A stretch of 6,055 nucleotides of DNA from UBA7702 sp051866595 (lineage in GTDB: Bacteria; Bacillota; Dehalobacteriia; UBA7702). Below the pieces are notes generated by a model. It was not told where the DNA came from. It saw only the letters and a list, made by a program, of their open reading frames with translations, and made no database searches. Location of the stretch: the NCBI GenBank assembly GCA_051866595.1, contig JBJDXI010000173.1:1-6055 (forward strand), given 5' to 3'. A program made the translations under genes and the position numbers. Of the stretch, positions 1 to 5,540 are shown in pieces; the first letter of the stretch is position 1, and the number at the start of each line of letters is the position of its first letter.

Positions 1-741
1 ACCCTTCCGGAAGCCTACCATAAAGCCTTATGGCTGCTGGAAAAAGAAGGCAAGGTTTATCCCTGTCCCGATTATAACACCACTATGAAGGAAGTTGCAA
101 TGACATTTTATGTGGAGGACGCCGTTGCGGAACCCTTTATTTCCCGGCTTTTTCCCGGCGGTCATCATGAATTGCAACAGTACACCATGGAAATATGCGA
201 CGGGATTCTCGACTTCATGGTCGGCGCCGGTGAAAACGTATGGGAATATACCTACCACCAGCGTTTCGCCTACCAGCTTCCATGGATCATTGAGGAACTG
301 AAACGCAATCCCTATTCCCGCCGGGCCATTATGAATATCCGCGATTTTGAAGTGGATTCCTCCAACAACCACCCTGCCTGTTTACAGTCCATCCATTTCG
401 CCATCCGCGAGAACAAACTCAACATGACGGTGATGATGCGCTCCAACGACGCCGTGCAGGCCACCTTTATGAACGCTGTGGGCTTTATCGCCCTGCTCCG
501 CAAAGTTTCCGAAGCCATTGGTATACCGACGGGTTCTTACACGCATATCGCTTATTCTTTCCACGCCTATGAAAACTGCTATGAACGTCTGAAGAAATAC
601 GCCGAATCCATCGAAAACAAAGACATCACCGAACTGACTTACGCCTACAAAGGTTTTTATGAAGACCTTATGAAGGAAGAAATCCCCTCCATCATGGCGA
701 TGGTAAAGGATCAGAAAGAAAAGTACGGCATAAAAGACTGA
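1..741 (+). CDS. Thymidylate synthase family protein (5' end outside window)
   Basis: The open frame runs from the first base, so the start lies to the left; 246 C-terminal residues are visible. Hand alignment with E. coli ThyA (dUMP plus methylene-tetrahydrofolate to dTMP, cytosolic) supports the family. LKRNPYSRRAI matches the LKNDPDSRRII segment carrying the phosphate-binding arginines. A Cys encoded at 379-381, in HPACLQ, sits where the catalytic Cys of PPCH lies. It is followed exactly 20 residues later by the Arg of RSND, the same spacing as Cys146-Arg166. An Asn in TFMNAVG aligns with Asn177, the residue selecting dUMP over dCMP, and YTHIAYSFH resembles the GDTHLYSNH segment. Differences: the His after the catalytic Cys is Leu, and the LGLPFN stretch is poorly conserved. 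I infer a divergent ThyA, perhaps of the type seen in archaea; a dCMP-hydroxymethylase-like enzyme is less likely because the Asn is kept. An ATG at 85 lies inside the conserved frame and is probably not the start. Confidence 0.8.
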   Translation, partial: TLPEAYHKALWLLEKEGKVYPCPDYNTTMKEVAMTFYVEDAVAEPFISRLFPGGHHELQQYTMEICDGILDFMVGAGENVWEYTYHQRFAYQLPWIIEELKRNPYSRRAIMNIRDFEVDSSNNHPACLQSIHFAIRENKLNMTVMMRSNDAVQATFMNAVGFIALLRKVSEAIGIPTGSYTHIAYSFHAYENCYERLKKYAESIENKDITELTYAYKGFYEDLMKEEIPSIMAMVKDQKEKYGIKD

Positions 742-774
742 GCCCTTCAACCTGGAATTTCCAAAACCTGAAGC

Positions 775-809
775 AAAAGAAAACGAAAGTAAATTCGTTT
801 TCTTTTTTT
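775..809 (+). terminator. Intrinsic terminator of the thymidylate synthase gene
   Basis: A 13-bp perfect stem (775-787 with 794-806) encloses the 6-nt loop AGTAAA. The arm TTCGTTTTCTTTT runs straight into further T's up to 809. The stem is A/T-rich, so it is weaker than average, but it lies 34 bases after the stop codon and ends in a long T-rich run. Confidence 0.7.
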
Positions 810-855
810 ATTCCCGGGAACAGGCACCCAAAGGCATTGCTTCATAAGATATAAA

Positions 856-885
856 GAAACCAGATACCATAAGGTATCTGGTTTC
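856..885 (-). terminator. Terminator of tRNA-Leu
   Basis: A perfect 13-bp inverted repeat (856-868 with 873-885) with a 4-nt loop lies immediately after the tRNA 3' end on the minus strand. On that strand it is followed by TTTATAT, a short interrupted U-tract. Position and perfect pairing make it the likely tRNA terminator. Confidence 0.65.
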
Positions 886-886
886 C

Positions 887-973
887 TGGTGCCGAAGACC
901 GGGGTCGAACCGGTACGGTATCGCTACCACGGGATTTTAAGTCCCGCGTGTCTGCCTATTCCACCACTTCGGC
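887..973 (-). tRNA. tRNA-Leu (anticodon UAA), CCA encoded
   Basis: On the minus strand the RNA begins GCCGAAG and ends CTTCGGC-A-CCA, giving a perfect 7-bp acceptor stem, discriminator A and a genomically encoded CCA (887-889). The anticodon stem CGGGA/TCCCG (930-946) encloses loop CTTAAAA with anticodon UAA at 937-939, reading UUA and UUG. A long variable arm (GGTA/TACC stem, 917-928) marks a class II tRNA. The T arm is ACCGG-TTCGACC-CCGGT. At 87 nt including CCA the length is normal for tRNA-Leu. It is a single gene with its own promoter and terminator, divergent from lysA. Confidence 0.96.
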
Positions 974-983
974 GGCTTGAATC

Positions 984-1012
984 ATTATATCACAAGAAAA
1001 GGGTCCGCGCAA
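984..1012 (-). promoter_or_regulatory. Promoter of tRNA-Leu
   Basis: On the minus strand a perfect -10 TATAAT (984-989) lies 17 bp from TTGCGC (1007-1012), which keeps only the TTG of the -35 consensus. The predicted start near 977 leaves a 5' leader of only a few bases before the mature tRNA end at 973, as is common for stable RNA genes. Confidence 0.65.
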
Positions 1013-1067
1013 TAGGTTTTTGAGAAAATATATTTAACAAATCCGGTCTCTTTTTAAAAAAAATAGA

Positions 1068-1096
1068 TTGATTTTTCTTTATTATTCGTATAGAAT
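1068..1096 (+). promoter_or_regulatory. Promoter of lysA
   Basis: TTGATT (1068-1073) and TAGAAT (1091-1096) are separated by 17 bp in very A/T-rich DNA. The start of transcription would be near 1103, giving a leader of about 40 nt. That is too short for a lysine riboswitch, and none is recognisable. A perfect TATAAT at 1119-1124 lacks a -35 and would start transcription on the ribosome binding site, so it is less likely. Confidence 0.6.
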
Positions 1097-1101
1097 TATA
1101 A

Positions 1102-1119
1102 AAATACATTAAATACATT
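1102..1119 (+). repeat. Tandem 9-bp direct repeat at the lysA start region
   Basis: AAATACATT occurs twice in perfect tandem (1102-1110 and 1111-1119), just at the predicted transcription start of lysA. It could be a binding site, or chance in A/T-rich DNA. Confidence 0.4.
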
Positions 1120-1142
1120 ATAATAAGCCGGAGAAAAAAGAG

Positions 1143-2381
1143 ATGAAAAAAACACTTCCCTTCAGCAACGAATTTCTTACCGAACTGACGAAAGAATACC
1201 CCACTCCCTTTTATATTTACGATGAACAGGCTATCCGGAGAAACGCCCGGCGCTTTATCAACGCTTTTGCCGGTTTTCCTGCTTTTCAGGAGTATTTTGC
1301 CGTAAAAGCCGCTCCCAATCCCCATTTGATGCAGATTTTCAAAGAAGAAGGCTGCGGAGTGGACTGCAGTTCCATGGCGGAGCTCGTTCTCGCGGAACGG
1401 GTGGGCTTTTCCGGAACCAATATTTACATGAGTTCCAACGATACACCCATTGAGGAATTCATCAAAGCGAAGGAACTGGGCGCCATCATCAATCTGGATG
1501 ATATTACCCATATTGATTTCATCGAAAAAAACATCGGCTTACCGGAAATGATCTCCTGCCGTTACAATCCCGGCCCCCTGCGTACCGGGAACTCCATCAT
1601 TGGCAACCCCGTGGAAGCGAAATACGGCTTTACCAGAGACCAGATTTACGAAGGTTATAAAATCTTAAAGGACAAGGGCATCAAACGCTTCGGCATCCAT
1701 ACCATGGTGGCTTCCAATGAGCTGAACCCGGAATATTTCCTGGAAACCGCCCGCATGATGTTTGATCTCGTATACAAGCTCAAAGTCATCGTCGGTGTAG
1801 ATATTGAAGTTATCAACCTCGGCGGCGGTCTCGGGATTCCCTATATTCCCGAAGACAAAGCCATCAATTACGAAGATCTGGCCTCGGAAATCATGGCCAT
1901 CTATCAGGAAAAAATCATCGACCGGGGATTATTCCCCTCCAAGATCGCTTTTGAAAGCGGCCGCCTGATGACAGGTCCTTACGGCTACCTCGTCACCAAA
2001 ATCATCCATAAGAAAGAAACCTACAAAGATTACGCCTGCCTCGACGCCTGCATGGCCAATCTGATGCGTCCGGCGCTCTATAACGCCTATCATCATATCA
2101 CCGTCATCGGCAAAGAGCACGAACAGCGTACCCATAAATATGACGTCGTCGGTTCCCTCTGCGAAAACAACGACAAATTCGCCATCGACCGTTACCTGCC
2201 CAAACTGGACATCGGGGATATTCTCGTCTTTCACGACGTCGGCGCCCACGGACACTGCATGGGCTTTAACTACAACGGTAAACTGCGCAGCGCCGAATTG
2301 CTGTGGCAGGGCGACAAAAACTGCCGTCTGATCCGCCGGGCCGAAACCCTGGATGACTACTTCGCGACCCTCGATTTTTAA
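1143..2381 (+). CDS. lysA: Diaminopimelate decarboxylase (LysA-like)
   Basis: Predicted to decarboxylate meso-diaminopimelate to L-lysine, the last step of the DAP pathway, in the cytosol with PLP. At 412 residues it has normal family length and the fold-type III layout: a barrel with PLP lysine K55 in YFAVKAAPNP, then GCGVDCSSMAEL (70-81), the glycine-rich phosphate site NLGGGLG (225-231), ESGR (271-274), MRPALYNAYH (308-317), the cross-subunit segment SLCENND (338-344) and DVGAHGHCMGFNYNG (365-379). Several motifs are variant: ESGR for EPGR, HTMVAS (186-191) for the usual HxHxGS, and His369 where GAY normally has Tyr. This suggests a LysA subfamily; another group IV amino-acid decarboxylase cannot be excluded, though the MRPxLYxAYH segment favours LysA. 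The ATG follows GGAG (1130-1133) by 9 nt. The gene is transcribed away from tRNA-Leu and seems monocistronic, as a promoter precedes sufC. Confidence 0.87.
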   Translation: MKKTLPFSNEFLTELTKEYPTPFYIYDEQAIRRNARRFINAFAGFPAFQEYFAVKAAPNPHLMQIFKEEGCGVDCSSMAELVLAERVGFSGTNIYMSSNDTPIEEFIKAKELGAIINLDDITHIDFIEKNIGLPEMISCRYNPGPLRTGNSIIGNPVEAKYGFTRDQIYEGYKILKDKGIKRFGIHTMVASNELNPEYFLETARMMFDLVYKLKVIVGVDIEVINLGGGLGIPYIPEDKAINYEDLASEIMAIYQEKIIDRGLFPSKIAFESGRLMTGPYGYLVTKIIHKKETYKDYACLDACMANLMRPALYNAYHHITVIGKEHEQRTHKYDVVGSLCENNDKFAIDRYLPKLDIGDILVFHDVGAHGHCMGFNYNGKLRSAELLWQGDKNCRLIRRAETLDDYFATLDF

Positions 2382-2386
2382 TTCTT

Positions 2387-2401
2387 TTCATATTATATGA
2401 A
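2387..2401. promoter_or_regulatory. Perfect 15-bp palindrome, candidate operator
   Basis: TTCATAT-T-ATATGAA is a perfect 7-1-7 dyad just after the lysA stop and about 27 bp upstream of the predicted sufC -35. The 7-1-7 architecture is that of Fur/PerR-family boxes, but the half-site matches PerR consensus TTATAAT at only 4 of 7 positions. It has no G/C-rich stem or following T-run, so it is a poor terminator for lysA. Confidence 0.35.
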
Positions 2402-2427
2402 TTTCTTAAGGGATTCCGCCAAAAGCC

Positions 2428-2456
2428 TTGTATTTCCGCAAAAATTATGCTATCTT
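2428..2456 (+). promoter_or_regulatory. Probable promoter of sufCB
   Basis: TTGTAT (2428-2433) lies 17 bp upstream of TATCTT (2451-2456). The -10 is preceded by TGC, giving an extended -10 (TGnTATNNT) that may compensate for the weak -35. The predicted start near 2463 would leave about 26 nt of leader holding AAGGAG. Confidence 0.45.
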
Positions 2457-2488
2457 TGATAAAGATACACGGAAAGGAGCATTTTTTC

Positions 2489-3220
2489 ATGCTGGAATTA
2501 AAAAATGTGAGCTGGTCCGTTGATGATGGAAACGGTAAAAACGACATCATCGACAACATCAGCCTTACATTGGATGAACATAAATTGTATGTTGTTACCG
2601 GCCCTAACGGCGGTGGGAAAAGTACACTCGCGAAACTGATTATGGGGATTCTTCAGCCCACAAGCGGCCAGATCCTCTTCAACGGTACGGATATTACGAA
2701 AATGTCCATTACCGAACGGGCCAAACTGCAAATCGGCTACGCTTTTCAGACGCCGCCGGTTTTCAAAGGTATTTCCGTTCAGGAACTGTTAAACATCGCT
2801 GCCGGCGACAAACGTGTCAACGCCATGCAGCTTTTATACGACGTCGGCCTCTGCGCCGGCGAATACATCAAAAGGGAAATGGATTCCGGTCTTTCCGGCG
2901 GCGAATTAAAACGGATTGAAATCGCCTCCATTCTGGCGAGAGACCTGAAACTGGCCCTCTTTGACGAACCCGAAGCCGGCATCGACCTCTGGAGTTTCCA
3001 GCGTCTGGCGGAAACTTTTGAAAAGATGCACAAAGACCGCAAAATGACGCTGCTCATCATCTCCCACCAGGAACGCATCATGGAACTGGCCGATGAAATC
3101 ATCGTCATTGAAAACGGCAAAATCAAGGAAACCACCGATAAAGAAACTTTTTTGCGCAGCATCAAGCTGAAAGAAGACTGCGGCTGCGGTGAAACCTGCG
3201 AAAGGGGGGTATCTTTCTGA
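2489..3220 (+). CDS. sufC: Fe-S cluster assembly ATPase SufC
   Basis: ABC-type ATPase without membrane segments, expected to bind SufB in the cytosol and use ATP hydrolysis to drive Fe-S cluster assembly on it. The 243 residues contain Walker A GPNGGGKST (38-46), Q-loop Gln87 in AFQTPP, signature LSGGE (135-139), Walker B LALFDEPEAGID (155-166) and H-loop His193 in ISHQ. DEPEAGID in place of DEPTSGLD is close to the DEPxxGxD variants of SufC. The start is the ATG at 2489, because AAGGAG (2474-2479) precedes it by 9 nt; an in-frame ATG at 2447 lies inside the promoter region and adds 14 residues with no family similarity. The C-terminus has a Cys-rich tail, CGCGETC (231-237), that E. coli SufC lacks. 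The stop overlaps the sufB start by one base, indicating translational coupling. No sufD, sufS or sufU is seen nearby. Confidence 0.93.
   Translation: MLELKNVSWSVDDGNGKNDIIDNISLTLDEHKLYVVTGPNGGGKSTLAKLIMGILQPTSGQILFNGTDITKMSITERAKLQIGYAFQTPPVFKGISVQELLNIAAGDKRVNAMQLLYDVGLCAGEYIKREMDSGLSGGELKRIEIASILARDLKLALFDEPEAGIDLWSFQRLAETFEKMHKDRKMTLLIISHQERIMELADEIIVIENGKIKETTDKETFLRSIKLKEDCGCGETCERGVSF
3201..3209 (+). promoter_or_regulatory. Ribosome binding site of sufB in a G6 run
   Basis: AAAGGGGGG lies 10 nt before the sufB ATG, inside the last codons of sufC. It fixes the sufB start at 3220 and, with the TGATG overlap, suggests coupled translation of the two subunits. Confidence 0.6.
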
Positions 3221-4143
3221 TGTTCGACATTATTGATAAAGGGCTGCTGAAAGCCGTTGCCGACATGGAAGAAATCCCCAAACTCGGCGCTTACAATATC
3301 CGTAAAAACGGCGAAGGCGTTGCCCGCCATTCCACCAAAAATATCCAGATCGTGCCGAAAACCGATAAACCCGGCATCGACATTAACGTAGCCCCAGGCA
3401 CCAAAGGCGAACAGGTTCACATTCCCGTGATCCTCAGCGCCGACGGGATGCACGATATGGTTTACAACACTTTCAACATCGGCGACGACGCCGATGTGAC
3501 CATCGTCGCCGGCTGTGGCATTCATAACGCCTGCGACAGTGATGCCGGCCACAACGGGATCCATGAATTTTTCATCGGTAAAAACGCCCATGTCAAATAC
3601 GTGGAAAAACATTACGGCGAAGGTACCGGCAAAGGCAAACGTGTGCTGAACCCCACCACTAAAGTTCACGCCGACGAAAACAGTCAGGTGGAAATGGAAA
3701 TGGTTCAGATTTCCGGCGTGGATGACACCATCCGGGATACCGATATCGACCTGGCCGCCGGCGCCAAAATGATCATCACCGAGCGTCTCCTCACCGACGG
3801 TTCCCAGAGAGCGGAATCCATCGTCAACGTCAACCTCAACGGTGAGGAATCCTCCGCCCGGATCATGTCCCGCTCCGTCGCCAAGGATACATCCAGACAG
3901 TTCTTCCATATGAACCTCATCGGGAAAGCCAACTGTCGCGGTCACATCCAATGTGACTCCATTATCATGGGCAAAGCCCATGTAAGCTCTACACCGAAGA
4001 TTTCCGCCGAACACAGCGACGCCCAGCTGATTCATGAAGCCGCCATCGGTAAAATCGCCGGGGATCAGCTTCTGAAACTGATGTCTTTGGGCTTGAGCGA
4101 AGAAGAAGCCGAAGACACCATCTTAAAAGGCTTCCTGAAATAA
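3220..4143 (+). CDS. sufB: Fe-S cluster assembly scaffold SufB (minimal SufCB type)
   Basis: SufB/SufD-family beta-helix protein of 307 residues, expected to pair with SufC as the cluster scaffold. It is much shorter than the roughly 495-residue E. coli SufB, chiefly because the N-terminal region is reduced. The C-terminal core is diagnostic: QCDSIIMG (244-251) aligns with the E. coli QCDSMLIG segment holding Cys405, and IHEAAIGKIAGDQLL (271-285) aligns with HEATTSRIGEDQ, keeping His272 and Glu273 (E. coli His433/Glu434). The ending LGLSEEEAEDTILKGFL matches the SufB/SufD C-terminus. An N-proximal segment, AGCGIHNACDSDAGHNGIHE (97-116), adds two Cys and several His. The absence of a separate sufD and the short length suggest the two-component form described in archaea and anaerobes (SmsCB, SUF-like minimal system), probably with a homodimeric SufB. 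The gene is coupled to sufC and ends at a strong terminator. Confidence 0.92.
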   Translation: MFDIIDKGLLKAVADMEEIPKLGAYNIRKNGEGVARHSTKNIQIVPKTDKPGIDINVAPGTKGEQVHIPVILSADGMHDMVYNTFNIGDDADVTIVAGCGIHNACDSDAGHNGIHEFFIGKNAHVKYVEKHYGEGTGKGKRVLNPTTKVHADENSQVEMEMVQISGVDDTIRDTDIDLAAGAKMIITERLLTDGSQRAESIVNVNLNGEESSARIMSRSVAKDTSRQFFHMNLIGKANCRGHIQCDSIIMGKAHVSSTPKISAEHSDAQLIHEAAIGKIAGDQLLKLMSLGLSEEEAEDTILKGFLK

Positions 4144-4161
4144 AAAAATACCGCAAATCAA

Positions 4162-4194
4162 CAGAGCCTGGGGTAAATCCCCAGGCTCTGTTTT
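4162..4194 (+). terminator. Terminator of sufCB
   Basis: A perfect 12-bp G/C-rich stem (CAGAGCCTGGGG at 4162-4173, pairing with 4179-4190) with a 5-nt loop is followed by TTTT, 18 bases after the sufB stop. The stem can extend by two A-T pairs outward. Strong forward terminator. Confidence 0.9.
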
Positions 4195-4231
4195 CATTTA
4201 CACTTTCTTCACCGACAAAAATGACATGATC

Positions 4232-4264
4232 AAAAAAGCAGGCACAAAGGTGCCTGTTTTCTTT
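4232..4264. terminator. Bidirectional terminator between sufB and the hydrolase gene
   Basis: CAGGCAC (4239-4245) and GTGCCTG (4250-4256) form a 7-bp stem with a 4-nt loop. It is flanked by an A-run on the left (CTTTTTTG on the minus strand) and by TTTTCTTT on the right. It most likely ends the minus-strand hydrolase gene and backs up the sufB terminator. Confidence 0.75.
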
Positions 4265-4292
4265 GGATTTTTCCGTTGCCGGATCATCTTTT

Positions 4293-4847
4293 TTACTTCG
4301 CGAATTCTTCACAGAGTTCATCGACGGTATAGACTTCGGCGCCGTAGACCGCTTTCAGGTAAGCGATACCGGAAACGTAATCTTCTTCGGTAAAGCTGTC
4401 GGTGGCATCGGAGGCCACAACAACGTTATAGCCGAGGCAATAAGCGTCGGCGGAAGTGTGACGAACACACATATGGGTATGCAGACCGGTCATGATCACG
4501 GTCTCCACACCCAGTTCCTTTAAGAGAAGATCCAGATCCGTATGGAAGAAACCGCTGTAACGGCGTTTGGAAACGACATAATCGGTTTCCGCAAGTTCCA
4601 GTTCGGGAATGACTTCGGCCCCTTTGGTGCCGGCGATGGCATGATCGCCCCAGAGCTTCAGTTCATGGTCGATACCTTTGATGTGGGCATCGTTGCAGAA
4701 AATCACAGCCACGCCGTTTTCTCTGGCGGATTTCAGAAGTTTGGCGGTTTGAGGAACGATGGCCAGACCGCGGTCGCATTTCAGAGCGCCGGTCACAAAA
4801 TCGTTCAGCATATCAACAACAAGAATCGCTGTCTTTTTCTTTTCCAT
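4293..4847 (-). CDS. Isochorismatase-family cysteine hydrolase, nicotinamidase-like
   Basis: Soluble 184-residue hydrolase, a typical length for this family. The catalytic triad is visible: Asp12 in VVDMLNDF, Lys94 in VSKRRYSGF, and Cys127 in TGLHTHMCVRHT, which is the nucleophile position. Asp53, His55 and His69 (DAH, WGDH), followed by GTKGAE, resemble the metal site and the WPxHCVxGTxGAE region of nicotinamidases (nicotinamide to nicotinate plus ammonia). The usual WPxHCV is WGDHAI here, so substrate is uncertain: nicotinamide, an N-carbamoyl compound or another small amide are all possible. Start chosen at 4847 because AGAGG (4856-4860) precedes it by 8 nt; an upstream in-frame ATG at 4910 would add 21 residues without family character. 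The gene is convergent with sufB and divergent from the lipoprotein gene, with no operon partner to hint at substrate. No good promoter was found upstream. Confidence 0.85.
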   Translation of the reverse strand: MEKKKTAILVVDMLNDFVTGALKCDRGLAIVPQTAKLLKSARENGVAVIFCNDAHIKGIDHELKLWGDHAIAGTKGAEVIPELELAETDYVVSKRRYSGFFHTDLDLLLKELGVETVIMTGLHTHMCVRHTSADAYCLGYNVVVASDATDSFTEEDYVSGIAYLKAVYGAEVYTVDELCEEFAK

Positions 4848-4922
4848 TGCAGTTACCTCTTTCTGTCTTCTATTCAAGCAATACAAAAACGTTTGCTTCA
4901 GACCATGCAAAAAATGTCAAAT

Positions 4923-4936
4923 CCGTATAAATACGG
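4923..4936. promoter_or_regulatory. 14-nt inverted repeat over a possible -10 of the lipoprotein gene
   Basis: CCGTAT-AA-ATACGG is a 6-bp inverted repeat lying in the divergent region between the hydrolase and lipoprotein genes. It overlaps TATAAA (4926-4931), a possible forward -10 with no convincing -35. It may be an operator, but short dyads like this arise by chance. Confidence 0.25.
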
Positions 4937-4984
4937 CAATTCAGGGAAACCTACCAAAGACAAATCTTTAGGAGGTTCAAATCA

Positions 4985-5491
4985 ATGATTCAACGCGGTT
5001 CAAAAATTTCTTTACTCATGCTGATGATCGTCTTCTGCGCTTTTTCCTTTATCGGCTGCGGAAACGGAGATACCGTCACTACCAACGATACCACAGACCA
5101 AACGGAGGAGTCCGCGCCACGGGACACCGAAGCCATCGACGAGGCAGCGGGCAATTACGATCAGGTAAATATCACCGTTACAAGCCCCGCCGAAAATGAA
5201 ATTGCCGAAGGCGGCACCCTTCATATCGTCGGCAAAGCCGAAGGCACGGCCAACCCGGGAACCGATAAAGTCTATATGGAGCTCATCTCCGATGACGACC
5301 ATAAATTAGGCGAAGCGTCGTCCCTCGTCGCCGATCTGGACTATGAGTTCAGCGCCGATCTGAAATATGAGATCAGCGATAATATGAAAAAGAACGATGA
5401 CGGCACCATCGACGCGAAACTGCGGGTCTTCATGAATGATGACGGTGGCAATCCCGCCAGAGAAGAAACCATCAACGTTAAAGTCAAATAA
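4985..5491 (+). CDS. Small secreted lipoprotein with a predicted beta-sandwich domain, function unknown
   Basis: A 168-residue predicted lipoprotein. Residues 1-24 form a signal peptide: Arg4 and Lys7, then a hydrophobic core from 8 to 23. The lipobox FIGC has Cys25 as the lipidation site; Phe at -3 is unusual but tolerated. Residues 26-59 are a Thr/Asp/Glu-rich linker. Residues 60-168 alternate in a beta-strand pattern (NITVTSPAENEI, TLHIVGKAEG, VYMELISDDDHKLGEA, YEFSADLKYEI, DAKLRVFMND, INVKVK), resembling an Ig-like fold. It recalls the Ig-like Gmad2 domain found with spore-germination proteins, but that is an impression and not a firm match. The protein is acidic with no catalytic motif, so a binding or envelope role is inferred. 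AGGAGG (4970-4975) lies 9 nt before the ATG, a strong site. It has no operon partner and is followed by a large hairpin. Confidence 0.85.
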   Translation: MIQRGSKISLLMLMIVFCAFSFIGCGNGDTVTTNDTTDQTEESAPRDTEAIDEAAGNYDQVNITVTSPAENEIAEGGTLHIVGKAEGTANPGTDKVYMELISDDDHKLGEASSLVADLDYEFSADLKYEISDNMKKNDDGTIDAKLRVFMNDDGGNPAREETINVKVK

Positions 5492-5540
5492 AAACTTAAG
5501 TCACCGACGGTAAATCCTTTGAGAAAATAAATACATAAAA

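Noticed and set aside
85..87. ATG at 85 as start of a complete thymidylate synthase gene
   Set aside because: The same frame is open back to the window edge and family members extend further at the N-terminus; no ribosome binding site lies before this ATG.
1119..1124. Perfect TATAAT as the lysA -10
   Set aside because: There is no -35 at proper spacing, and the resulting start would fall on the ribosome binding site; the TTGATT/TAGAAT pair upstream is better.
1103..1142. Lysine riboswitch in front of lysA
   Set aside because: The leader from the predicted start is only about 40 nt and has no conserved L-box element.
2779..4035. Long open frame on the minus strand opposite sufC and sufB (about 418 codons)
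   Set aside because: It lies fully antisense to two well-identified genes, spans their junction, has no family similarity or ribosome binding site that I can see, and its composition is that of a codon-bias shadow.
4915..4920. Perfect TTGACA on the minus strand as promoter of the hydrolase gene
   Set aside because: No -10-like hexamer is found 16 to 18 bp downstream (the positions read AAGCAA, AGCAAA and GCAAAC), so it is not supported as a promoter.
4542..4988. Plus-strand open frame opposite the hydrolase gene
   Set aside because: Antisense to a gene with a full catalytic triad; the translation shows no recognisable motif and runs into the lipoprotein start.
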